This document shows, piece by piece, positions 1 through 6,506 of a stretch of 10,895 bases of DNA. A program made the translations under genes and the position numbers. Position 1 is the stretch's first letter; each line of letters begins with the position of its first letter. The notes under the pieces are model-generated. The model was not told the DNA's origin. It worked only from the letters and a program-made list of their open reading frames with translations, and did not search any database. Origin of the DNA: DASZZY01 sp036260395 (GTDB lineage Bacteria > Actinomycetota > UBA4738 > CALAEC01); contig DASZZY010000117.1 of assembly GCA_036260395.1 (NCBI GenBank), positions 1-10,895 of the forward strand, written 5' to 3'.

Positions 1-810
1 CCCGGCGTCGGCAAGACGATGCTCGCCAAGGCGCTGGCACGCTCGATCGACTGCTCGTTCCGGCGGATCCAGTTCACGCCGGACCTGCTGCCGAGCGACG
101 TCACCGGCGTCTCGGTCTACGACCAGGAGTCCCGCGAGTTCGAGTTCAAGCCCGGCGCGATCTTCGCCAACGTGCTGCTGGGGGACGAGATCAACCGCGC
201 CAGCCCGAAGACGCAGTCGGCGCTCCTCGAGTGCATGGAGGAACGGCAGGTCACCGTCGACGGCGTCAGCTACCAGCTCGGGGTGCCGTTCATGGTGATC
301 GCCACCCAGAACCCGATCGAGCACGAGGGCACCTACCCGCTCCCCGAGGCGCAGCTCGACCGGTTCATGCTGCGCCTGGCGATCGGGTACCCGGGAGCGG
401 AGGCCGAGGCCGACATCCTGGCGACCCACGGGACGAGCTCGACGCTCGACGAGATCCGGCCGGTCACCGATGCCGCCGGCGTGGCGCGCCTCATCGCCGT
501 GGCCCGGGAGATCTACGTGGCGGAGGCCCTCCGGCGGTACATCGTCGCCATCGCCGAGGCCACCCGCCGCCACCCCGACGTGTACCTCGGGGCCAGCCCG
601 CGGGCGGCGATCATGCTCCTGCGCGCGGCCCGCGCGCTGGCCGCCAGCGAGGGGCGGGAGTACGCCCTCCCCGACGACGTGAAGGCGCTGGCCCGGCCGG
701 TGCTCGCGCACCGCCTGATCGTCTCCGCCGACGCCGCGATGCGCGGGCGGGGGGTGGACGCCGTGGTCGACCACGTCCTGGACGAAGTGCCGGTTCCGGT
801 GGGCCGGTGA
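1..810 (+). CDS. MoxR-family AAA+ ATPase, 5' end cut off by the window
   Basis: The frame is open from base 1, and its first residues are the Walker A loop PGVGKT, so only the N-terminal part before the P-loop (some tens of residues in this family) is missing. Walker B follows as LLGDEINRASPKTQSALLECM (bases about 175-237). The sensor region reads ATQNPIEHEGTYPLPEAQLD (about 304-360), a hallmark of MoxR proteins. The C-terminal AAA lid contains ASPRAAIMLLRAARALA. MoxR ATPases are cytoplasmic chaperone-like enzymes thought to remodel or activate partner proteins that often carry a VWA fold. The DUF58 gene starts 19 bases downstream on the same strand and the transglutaminase follows, so this is the usual MoxR-DUF58-transglutaminase operon. 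The stop is TGA at 808-810. Family assignment is very secure; the substrate is unknown. Confidence 0.96.
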   Translation, partial: PGVGKTMLAKALARSIDCSFRRIQFTPDLLPSDVTGVSVYDQESREFEFKPGAIFANVLLGDEINRASPKTQSALLECMEERQVTVDGVSYQLGVPFMVIATQNPIEHEGTYPLPEAQLDRFMLRLAIGYPGAEAEADILATHGTSSTLDEIRPVTDAAGVARLIAVAREIYVAEALRRYIVAIAEATRRHPDVYLGASPRAAIMLLRAARALAASEGREYALPDDVKALARPVLAHRLIVSADAAMRGRGVDAVVDHVLDEVPVPVGR

Positions 811-829
811 CTGGGCGCCGGGAGCCGCG

Positions 830-2056
830 GTGCTGACCGCCCGGGGGTGGAGCGTCCTGGCCGGCTCCTTCCTCCTCTGGGGTGCCTCGCGGCTGGTCGG
901 CTCGGCGGACCTCCACGTGCTGGCCGTGGGGCTGGTGGGCCTCGTCGCGCTGGCCGCCACCTTCGTGCGCGTCGGCGGCCCGCGCCTGCAGGTGTCGCGG
1001 CGGCTTTCCACGAGGCGGGCGTTCCCCGGGACCCGGGTCCGGGTGGACCTCGAGCTCGAGAGCGCGGGACCGACCGTCACGCCGTTCGTGGTCCTCGAGG
1101 ACCGCCTGCCGGCGGCGTTCGGGGGCAGCGCCCGGGCGGTGGTCGCCGCCGTCCACCCCCGCCGGCGCCGCTCGGTCACCTACCAGGTCACCGCCCGGTC
1201 GAGGGGCCGCTACGAGCTGGGGCCGGCGACCGCCGCGGTCGCCGATCCGTTCGACCTCGTTCGGCGCCGCGTCACGCTGCCCGATCGACACGAGCTCGTG
1301 GTCTACCCCGAGGTGGAGGACCTCCCCGGCGACGGGGTGGCGGCACCGGCGGGGAGCTCGGGCGAGTCCTCCAGCCGGCACCTGTTCCGCACCGGCGAGG
1401 AGTTCTACACGATGCGCCCCTACGAGACCGGCGACGACCTGCGCCGCATCCACTGGCCCTCGACGGCCCGCACCGGCGAGCTCATGATCCGGCAGGACGA
1501 GACGGCCCGCCGCGCCACCGCCGTGGTCCTCCTCGATACCCGGGCCGAGGCGGTCGGGGCCCGCCCCCAGATGTTCGAGCGGGCGGTCTCGGCGGCGGCC
1601 TCCGTCGGGACGCTGTACCTCCGGCTTGGCTACTCCCTGCGGCTGGCCACCCCGGATCTCTCGCCGTCCGCGGTCGCCCACGAGCACTTCCTGGAGACGC
1701 TGGCGCTCGTGGAGCCCTCGGACCGCGAGGTGTTGACGCCGACGCTCCGCCGGGTGCGGCCCCTCGCGGCTCGGATCCCGTCGCTGATCGTCGTGACGCA
1801 CGTCCCGGTCGCGGCCGAGCTGGCGGTCCTGATCCGGTCGGGGGCGCTGTTCGCCTCGCGGACCGCGGTGCTCGTGACCGATGCCGACCCGGCGCGCCTG
1901 GCGCCCGCCGAGCGGGAGGCGTTCGACCGGCGGCTCGCCGCGGCCCGGACGTCCTTCCGCCGGGGCGGGTGGGAGGTGGTTCTGGTACGGCCAGGCCAAC
2001 GGCTTCGAGAGGTATGGCGGTCGAGTCCCCGGCGCAGGATCGCGGCGTCCTCCTAG
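830..2056 (+). CDS. DUF58 domain protein, membrane-anchored, VWA-like
   Basis: A 408-residue protein starting at GTG 830, chosen because GGGAG at 820-824 sits 5 bases upstream and the two N-terminal hydrophobic helices (about residues 6-22 and 28-46) follow at once. The DUF58 signature is clear near residues 194-209: MRPYETGDDLRRIHW, followed by STARTGELMIRQDE. After it comes a stretch with VVLLDTRAEA and further alternating strands and helices, consistent with a VWA-like fold. DUF58 proteins are usually encoded beside MoxR ATPases and are presumed to be their membrane partners; the biochemical role is not established. The gene lies 19 bases after the MoxR stop, and its 3' end overlaps the start of the transglutaminase gene by 43 bases, so the three are probably co-transcribed and translationally coupled. 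Confidence 0.95.
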   Translation: MLTARGWSVLAGSFLLWGASRLVGSADLHVLAVGLVGLVALAATFVRVGGPRLQVSRRLSTRRAFPGTRVRVDLELESAGPTVTPFVVLEDRLPAAFGGSARAVVAAVHPRRRRSVTYQVTARSRGRYELGPATAAVADPFDLVRRRVTLPDRHELVVYPEVEDLPGDGVAAPAGSSGESSSRHLFRTGEEFYTMRPYETGDDLRRIHWPSTARTGELMIRQDETARRATAVVLLDTRAEAVGARPQMFERAVSAAASVGTLYLRLGYSLRLATPDLSPSAVAHEHFLETLALVEPSDREVLTPTLRRVRPLAARIPSLIVVTHVPVAAELAVLIRSGALFASRTAVLVTDADPARLAPAEREAFDRRLAAARTSFRRGGWEVVLVRPGQRLREVWRSSPRRRIAASS

Positions 2057-4260
2057 TCGCGCTGCTCGCGCTGGCCGCCGTGACGGCCGCGGGGTTCGGG
2101 CGCGTCTTCGAGGGCGGCGAGGCCACCCTGCGGCTGGTGGCCGCGGCCGTGGCCGCAACGCTCCTCTCGGGGCTGTTGCGGCGACGCCACACGGTCGTCT
2201 CGGTCGTGGCTGCGGCGGCGGGCCTGGCCATGGCGCTGGGCATCCTCGTGTTCCCGCAGACCACCGTGGCCGGGATCCCGACCGGCGCGACGCTGGAGGC
2301 CGTCAACGCCGCCCTCGGTCACCTGGGGGAGCAGATCGCCACCGAGGTCGCTCCGGCGCCGGCGCTGCCGCCGCTCCTCATGACCGCGGTGGTAGCGGTG
2401 TGGGCGGCCGCCGTGGCGGCCCACGCGCTGGCGGTCCGGTCGCGCAGCCCGGTGCTGGCCATCCTGCCGTCGGCGGCGCTCGTGGCCTTCGCGAGCGTGG
2501 TCGTCGAGGACGCCGGCCCGGCGGGAGCCACGCCGCTCCTCGTGCTGGCCGCGGCGGGCGTGCTCTTCGGGGCCGGGATGTCCGGGCTCCAGCTGTGGGC
2601 CCCGGTGGTCTCGGGCCGCGGCCGGCACGTGGCGGTGGGTCCGGTGGGCCGGTGGGCGGCGGCGATCGCCGCGGCCGCGGCGCTCGTCTCGATCGCCCTC
2701 CCGGGGCTCGTCCCCGGCTATCGCGGCGGCCCCCTGCTGACGTTCGGGCCCATCGACGGAGCGTCCGTTGGCGTCAACCCGATCGTCGACATCCGGCCGA
2801 GCCTCCTCCAGAACCCGCCCGCCCACCTGTTCTCCGTGCGAGCCGAACGGGCGGCCTACTGGCGGATGCTGGCGCTCGACCGGTTCGACGGCCGGGTATG
2901 GACGGCGACCGACCTCGCGGGCGAGGACGGCACGGTCGTGCGCGGGGAGGCCGACCTCGGGGCGTCCGTCCCGACGACACTCGCCCCCGGCGACCCCGAG
3001 ACGATGTACGAGGTTGTCCAGGACATCGAGATCGAGCAGCTGTCGACGCCGTGGCTGCCGGCGGCGTTCCAGCCCGCGTACGTCCGGCTCCCCGGGGGTG
3101 ACGCGGGTGAGGTGGCCCGCTACGACCCGGAGGCCGGGATGCTGGTCCGCCCGGACCGCACCGAGGAGGGATACCGCTACCGCGTCTCGTCGCTGGTCGC
3201 CGTCCCCAGCCGGGAGCAGCTCCAGGCGGCCTCGGACCGCTTCTTCCCGCAGACCCTCCCCGCCCGATACACCCAGCTGCCCGAGGACCTGCCCCCCAGG
3301 CTCCTGACGATCGTCCGGGAGATCACCGCGGGCAAGGAGACGCCGTTCGATCAGATGCTGGCGATCCAGCGGCATCTGCGGACGTTCCGGTACGACGAGC
3401 GGGCGCCGCAGGGCCACGGCGCGAACCACATCGTCAACTTCCTGACCGAGACGCGACAGGGCTACTGCGAGCAGTTCGCCGGCACGATGGCCGTGCTGGT
3501 CCGCCTCCTCGGGTACCCGTCCCGCGTGGCGGTCGGGTTCCTCCCCGGCGGCGCGACGGAGGAGGGGGTGTACCGGGTCACCACGGGAGATGCCCACGCC
3601 TGGCCGGAGGTCCTGTTCCCCGGCGTGGGATGGGTCGCGTTCGAGCCCACCCCCACCCGGGCCAACCCGCTGGCCCAGCCGTACCTGGCGCCGCCGGCGC
3701 GGGGGACGCCGGGCGACCAGCGGACCGAGGCCCGCGAGCGGAGCGATCGGGCGAGCCTGGAGCGCGCGCGCCAGGGGGCCCAGGGCGGGGCGGTCTCGGA
3801 CCGGCCGTCGCCCGGAGCCGCGGCCGGCTCGGGGCGCGACCGCTGGCCTTGGCCCGTGGTGGTGCTGGTCCTGGCCGTCGCGGGGCTCGTGGCCGTCGCC
3901 GGGGCCAAGCTGCTGGTGCGCCGGCTGGCCGTGTCCAGGGCCACGACGCCGCGGGCCCGTGCCCTCGCCGCCTACCGGGTCTTCCTGGCGGAGGCCGCGG
4001 ACGTCGGGCTCGCCCGCCACCCCGGCGAGACGCCGTGGGAGTACCGGGCCCGTCTCCGGGCCGAGGTCCGGTTCTCCGACGGGCACCTGGAGCGGCTCAC
4101 CGGGCTGGCCGCCGCGGCCGTGTACGGCCACGGCGACGGGACGCGGACGGATGGCCGGGATGCGGCCGCGGCGGTCAAGGCCCTCTCCCGCGACCTGCGG
4201 CGACACGCCGGGCCGGTCCGCATGGCGGGGGCGCTGGTGCGGCCCTCGCGCCCGCTCTGA
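2014..4260 (+). CDS. TgpA-like membrane transglutaminase (DUF3488 - transglutaminase core - DUF4129)
   Basis: A 748-residue protein from ATG 2014. The frame is open far upstream, but the upstream part is only a shadow of DUF58; ATG 2014 immediately precedes the first hydrophobic helix (VLLVALLALAAVTAAGF) and has GAGAGG just before it. About six to seven transmembrane helices occupy roughly residues 10-240. An extracytoplasmic region follows with a transglutaminase/papain-like core: the catalytic Cys is C485 in GYCEQFAGTMAVLVRLLGYP, the His is H528 in DAHAWPEV, and the third position is E544 in WVAFEPTP. One more helix (about 611-635, WPWPVVVLVLAVAGLVAVAG) leads to a cytoplasmic DUF4129-like tail with ARHPGETPWEYRARL. 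Its position after MoxR and DUF58 is typical. The likely role is protein or peptide cross-linking or cleavage at the envelope; the substrate is unknown. Confidence 0.95.
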   Translation: MAVESPAQDRGVLLVALLALAAVTAAGFGRVFEGGEATLRLVAAAVAATLLSGLLRRRHTVVSVVAAAAGLAMALGILVFPQTTVAGIPTGATLEAVNAALGHLGEQIATEVAPAPALPPLLMTAVVAVWAAAVAAHALAVRSRSPVLAILPSAALVAFASVVVEDAGPAGATPLLVLAAAGVLFGAGMSGLQLWAPVVSGRGRHVAVGPVGRWAAAIAAAAALVSIALPGLVPGYRGGPLLTFGPIDGASVGVNPIVDIRPSLLQNPPAHLFSVRAERAAYWRMLALDRFDGRVWTATDLAGEDGTVVRGEADLGASVPTTLAPGDPETMYEVVQDIEIEQLSTPWLPAAFQPAYVRLPGGDAGEVARYDPEAGMLVRPDRTEEGYRYRVSSLVAVPSREQLQAASDRFFPQTLPARYTQLPEDLPPRLLTIVREITAGKETPFDQMLAIQRHLRTFRYDERAPQGHGANHIVNFLTETRQGYCEQFAGTMAVLVRLLGYPSRVAVGFLPGGATEEGVYRVTTGDAHAWPEVLFPGVGWVAFEPTPTRANPLAQPYLAPPARGTPGDQRTEARERSDRASLERARQGAQGGAVSDRPSPGAAAGSGRDRWPWPVVVLVLAVAGLVAVAGAKLLVRRLAVSRATTPRARALAAYRVFLAEAADVGLARHPGETPWEYRARLRAEVRFSDGHLERLTGLAAAAVYGHGDGTRTDGRDAAAAVKALSRDLRRHAGPVRMAGALVRPSRPL

Positions 4261-4758
4261 TCAGCGGCCCTCGGCCTGGGCCTGCCGGGTGGCGTCGCGG
4301 AGGGCCCGCACGAACTGGGCCCGGTCGCTGCGGAACATCGCCACGTCGGCGTCGATCGACTGGACGATGTTGTCGATGGCCACGAAGAACGCCATCTGCC
4401 CCTGGCGGAGCGCGTCGAGGATCTCCCCCTCGCGCCGGGCGACCTTGAAGATGCTCTTCCCGTCGGTGATGAGCTTCACGTCCGAGAGCTGGCCCTCCAT
4501 CCCCGCCTTCCGCCGTAGGAAGTCGTACGCCCGCCGAACGCGCTGGAGCGACATCCCCCCGTCCAGCAGCGACTTCACGACGCGCAGGGCGACGAGATCG
4601 CGGAACGAGTACAGCCGGGGCACCCCCGGACGGCCCCCGGTCTGCTGGACCGACGGGCGGACCAGCGCGATCTGGTCCCAGTAGCGAAGCTGCCGCGGCG
4701 TGCACCCGGTCAGCCGGCACGCCTGGTGCGACGTGAACCCCTCCGGACGCCCCTGCAC
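4261..4758 (-). CDS. MerR-family transcriptional regulator
   Basis: A 165-residue protein with an N-terminal MerR winged helix. Residues 8-28 (FTSHQACRLTG, then TPRQLRYWDQ) form the helix-turn-helix, and PRLYSFRDLVALRVVKSLL plus GMSLQRVRRAYDFLR (about 47-80) give the wing and second helical pair. The remaining half has no metal-binding cysteine pattern; it ends with IDNIVQSIDADVAMFRSD and a helical tail, so it is not an obvious metal sensor. Two GTG codons lie in tandem at 4761-4759 and 4758-4756. The second is chosen because it leaves 4 bases after the GGAGG Shine-Dalgarno; the first would leave only 1. The gene is the last on the - strand train, 140 bases after DUF3040, with its own candidate promoter. 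Its stop abuts the stop of the convergent transglutaminase gene. Target genes and ligand are unknown. Confidence 0.9.
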   Translation of the reverse strand: MQGRPEGFTSHQACRLTGCTPRQLRYWDQIALVRPSVQQTGGRPGVPRLYSFRDLVALRVVKSLLDGGMSLQRVRRAYDFLRRKAGMEGQLSDVKLITDGKSIFKVARREGEILDALRQGQMAFFVAIDNIVQSIDADVAMFRSDRAQFVRALRDATRQAQAEGR

Positions 4759-4762
4759 CACA

Positions 4763-4767
4763 CCTCC
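4763..4767 (-). promoter_or_regulatory. Shine-Dalgarno site of the merR gene
   Basis: On the - strand GGAGG is followed by T and then two tandem GTG codons. The spacing is 1 base to the first and 4 to the second, which favours the second GTG (4758) as start. No ATG is available nearby in this frame before the helix-turn-helix begins. Confidence 0.6.
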
Positions 4768-4792
4768 AACGTCATCCGACCAGCGCTCGGCC

Positions 4793-4808
4793 CCGCGCTC
4801 GCGCGCGG
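4793..4808 (-). other. Leader hairpin with GNRA-type loop ahead of merR
   Basis: In the merR leader the - strand reads CCGCGC GCGA GCGCGG, a perfect 6-base-pair GC stem closed by a GCGA (GNRA-class) tetraloop. It lies between the candidate promoter and the Shine-Dalgarno site. The surrounding DNA is extremely GC-rich, so stems of this size can arise by chance. Any regulatory role is inference. Confidence 0.35.
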
Positions 4809-4826
4809 ACCGGGGGAAGAGAGAGG

Positions 4827-4855
4827 TTTGTAGAGCAATCCGCCGCCGGAAGCAA
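4827..4855 (-). promoter_or_regulatory. Candidate sigma-70-type promoter for merR
   Basis: Reading the - strand, TTGCTT (4855-4850) and TACAAA (4832-4827) are separated by exactly 17 bases. They match the -35 and -10 consensus at 3 and 4 of 6 positions. This is the most AT-rich patch in the 140-base gap between DUF3040 and merR. Transcription would start near 4820, giving a leader of about 60 bases. No clear operator dyad is evident. Prediction by eye only. Confidence 0.35.
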
Positions 4856-4890
4856 CAGCGCAGGTCGTGGCGTCGTTGGGCGATGGTTCG

Positions 4891-4914
4891 GGGCGGCCGG
4901 GCTAGGCCCCGCCC
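4891..4914 (-). terminator. Candidate hairpin at the 3' end of the DUF3040 gene
   Basis: GGGC-GGCC (4891-4898) can pair with GGCC-CC-GCCC (4905-4914), leaving a 6-base loop that contains the DUF3040 stop codon and a 2-base bulge. No T tract follows on the - strand, so if it terminates transcription it would be of the U-less type proposed for actinobacteria. It could separate the dnaE2-MFS-dinB-DUF3040 transcript from merR. Weak evidence. Confidence 0.25.
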
Positions 4915-5270
4915 TGGTGGCGGCCGCGGACGCGCTCCGCCAGCCGGGCCAGGAGCGCGGTGAGCGAGAGGGGCCCGCCCCGCCCGTAGTCGCGCAGCTC
5001 GTCCGCTCCCATGACCCGGAGCTGATGGTAGACGAGCAGCGCGGAGCCGAGCATCACGGCGAAGCCGGCGATGGCCACCCACACGGAGACCGCGAACAGC
5101 ATGAGCATCACGAACCCGGCCACGAACGCCAACGCCCCCAGCCGGACCCGGCGGGTGAGATGGCCGTACAGCGTCGTGCGGCCGACCACGTCCGCGAACC
5201 GCGGGTCCTCTTCCTGGAGGCGCTTCTCGATCTCCTCGAGGATGCGCTGCTCGTGCTCTGAGAGGGGCAT
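4902..5270 (-). CDS. DUF3040 family small membrane protein
   Basis: A 122-residue protein starting at ATG 5270, where the N-terminal DUF3040 signature MPLSEHEQRILEEIEKRLQE and EDPRFADVV begins immediately; GGGAG lies just upstream. Two hydrophobic helices follow (about residues 44-62 and 64-82: ALAFVAGFVMLMLFAVSVWV and IAGFAVMLGSALLVY), then a basic C-terminal tail ending RLAERVRGRHQGGA. DUF3040 proteins are a largely actinobacterial family of unknown function with a short N-terminal helix and two membrane spans. The gene starts 29 bases after dinB on the same strand, too little room for an obvious separate promoter, so it is probably in the dinB operon. Family call is strong; function unknown. 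Confidence 0.92.
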   Translation of the reverse strand: MPLSEHEQRILEEIEKRLQEEDPRFADVVGRTTLYGHLTRRVRLGALAFVAGFVMLMLFAVSVWVAIAGFAVMLGSALLVYHQLRVMGADELRDYGRGGPLSLTALLARLAERVRGRHQGGA

Positions 5271-5299
5271 GCTCCCGCCTGTCCGGCCAGTCGCCCCCA

Positions 5300-6505
5300 T
5301 TATAGGAACGGCTTTCCGGAAGTCATACCTCGGCCCCGGAGCAGCGCCGCGGGGAAAGCGGAGCCCGCGCCGAACCTCGACTCGATGCGGTCCAGGGCCC
5401 GCTCCAGGTCCTCCCACCGCCCCGCCCGGACCAGCGCCAGCTGCTGCGCGCCGGCCGGGAGGAGGCCCGCCGCGGCGACGCCGAGGAGGCGGATCCGACG
5501 CTTCCCCGCGCCGGGGATGGCCGCGTAGAGCTCGGCGACGGTCCGGTGGAGCGTGGCGCCGGCATCGGTGGGCTCCGCCAGTGTCCTCGAGCGGTGCAGC
5601 GTCGCGAAGCTAGCCAGGCGGACCTTCAGCGCCACCGTCCGCGCCCGGTACCCCTCGCGCCGGAGCCGGGCGGCCACCCGGAACGACAGCCGCAGCAGCT
5701 CCCGCAGCACCGCGTCGTCCTCGTCGAGGTCGCGATCGAACGTCTCCTCGTGGCTGACCTGCTTGGGCGCCTCGTAGGCGACCACCGGCCGGTCGTCGAG
5801 GCCGCGGGCCAGCCGGTGGAGATGCCGGGCGGGGCCCTCCCCCAGGACGCGCTCCAGCACCCGGATCGACGTCGCGCCGAGCTCCCCTACCGTCCGGACG
5901 CCGAGGCGCGACAGGACCTCGTGCGTCCGCTCCCCCACGCCCCACAGGGCCTCGACCGGGAGCGGCCCGAGGAACGCGTCGACGCCTCCGGCGGGGACGA
6001 CCAGCAGCCCGTCGGGTTTGGCCCGGGCCGAGGCCAGCTTGGCCACGAGCTTGTTCCGGGCCACGCCCACCGAGCACGTGAGCTCCAGATCGTCGCGCAC
6101 CCTGGCCCGCACGGCGGCGGCGATCCGCTCGGGGGGGCCGAACAGCGTCGTGGCCCCGGAGACGTCGAGGAACGCCTCGTCGAGGGCCAGCGGCTCGACC
6201 AGCGGCGTGAACGACAGCAGCACCTCGCGGAGCCTCGTGGCGTACGCGCGGTAGGACGCGAAGTCGGGCGCGACGAACACCGCGTCCGGACACAGCCGCC
6301 TGGCCCGGGCCGATGGCATCGCCGATCGGACCCCGAAGGCCCGCGCCTCGTACGACGCCGACATCACGACCCCGCGAGGCCCGCCGCCCCCGACCACCAC
6401 CGGCCGTCCCGCCAGCGAGCGGTCGCGCAGGACCTCGACCGACGCGTAGAACGCGTCCATGTCGACGTGGAGGATCGGCTCGGCCGGCGGACGTCGGGCC
6501 GGCAT
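5300..6505 (-). CDS. dinB: DNA polymerase IV (DinB), Y-family translesion polymerase
   Basis: A 401-residue protein, normal length for Pol IV. The catalytic metal ligands are present: D15 in HVDMDAFYASVEV, and D109/E110 in EPLALDEAFLDVSG. Y20 occupies the steric-gate position. Other family marks are VVMSASYEARAFGVRSAMP, TCSVGVARNKLVAKLASARA (palm/fingers), GVGERTHEVLSRLGVRTVGEL (thumb helix-hairpin-helix) and a little-finger domain with PKQVSHEETFD. Near the C-terminus, where clamp-binding QLSLF usually lies, it has QQLALV (5446-5429), lacking the Phe. ATG 6505 follows the MFS stop by one base, with GAGGA 6 bases upstream inside the MFS gene, so translation is probably coupled. Pol IV copies damaged DNA without proofreading. 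Intact active-site residues argue against the catalytically dead relative ImuB. Confidence 0.96.
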   Translation of the reverse strand: MPARRPPAEPILHVDMDAFYASVEVLRDRSLAGRPVVVGGGGPRGVVMSASYEARAFGVRSAMPSARARRLCPDAVFVAPDFASYRAYATRLREVLLSFTPLVEPLALDEAFLDVSGATTLFGPPERIAAAVRARVRDDLELTCSVGVARNKLVAKLASARAKPDGLLVVPAGGVDAFLGPLPVEALWGVGERTHEVLSRLGVRTVGELGATSIRVLERVLGEGPARHLHRLARGLDDRPVVAYEAPKQVSHEETFDRDLDEDDAVLRELLRLSFRVAARLRREGYRARTVALKVRLASFATLHRSRTLAEPTDAGATLHRTVAELYAAIPGAGKRRIRLLGVAAAGLLPAGAQQLALVRAGRWEDLERALDRIESRFGAGSAFPAALLRGRGMTSGKPFL

Positions 6506-6506
6506 C

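Noticed and set aside
847..2013. Open + strand frame continuous with the transglutaminase gene, suggesting a 1137-residue fusion protein
   Set aside because: The translation is Arg/Gly/Pro-rich without domains, and the overlapping frame 830-2056 clearly encodes DUF58. The openness is a by-product of high GC.
2053..4206. Long antisense open frame opposite the transglutaminase gene
   Set aside because: Low-complexity Arg/Gly/Pro composition with no family features; shadow of the real gene.
4229..4253. GGGCGC/GCGCCC stem near the end of the transglutaminase gene as a terminator
   Set aside because: Six pairs with a 13-base loop, within coding sequence and without a T tract; expected by chance at this GC content.
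4759..5082. N-terminal extension of the MerR protein through the gap and into DUF3040
   Set aside because: The extension is low-complexity and would run through the candidate promoter and DUF3040. The MerR helix-turn-helix begins right after the tandem GTG codons.
5271..5299. Promoter or LexA box between dinB and DUF3040
   Set aside because: Only 29 bases, with no -10/-35 pair and no GAAC-N4-GTTC dyad seen.
5300..6505. Possibility that the Y-family gene is imuB
   Set aside because: ImuB lacks the catalytic acidic residues; here D15, D109 and E110 and the full DinB motif set are intact.
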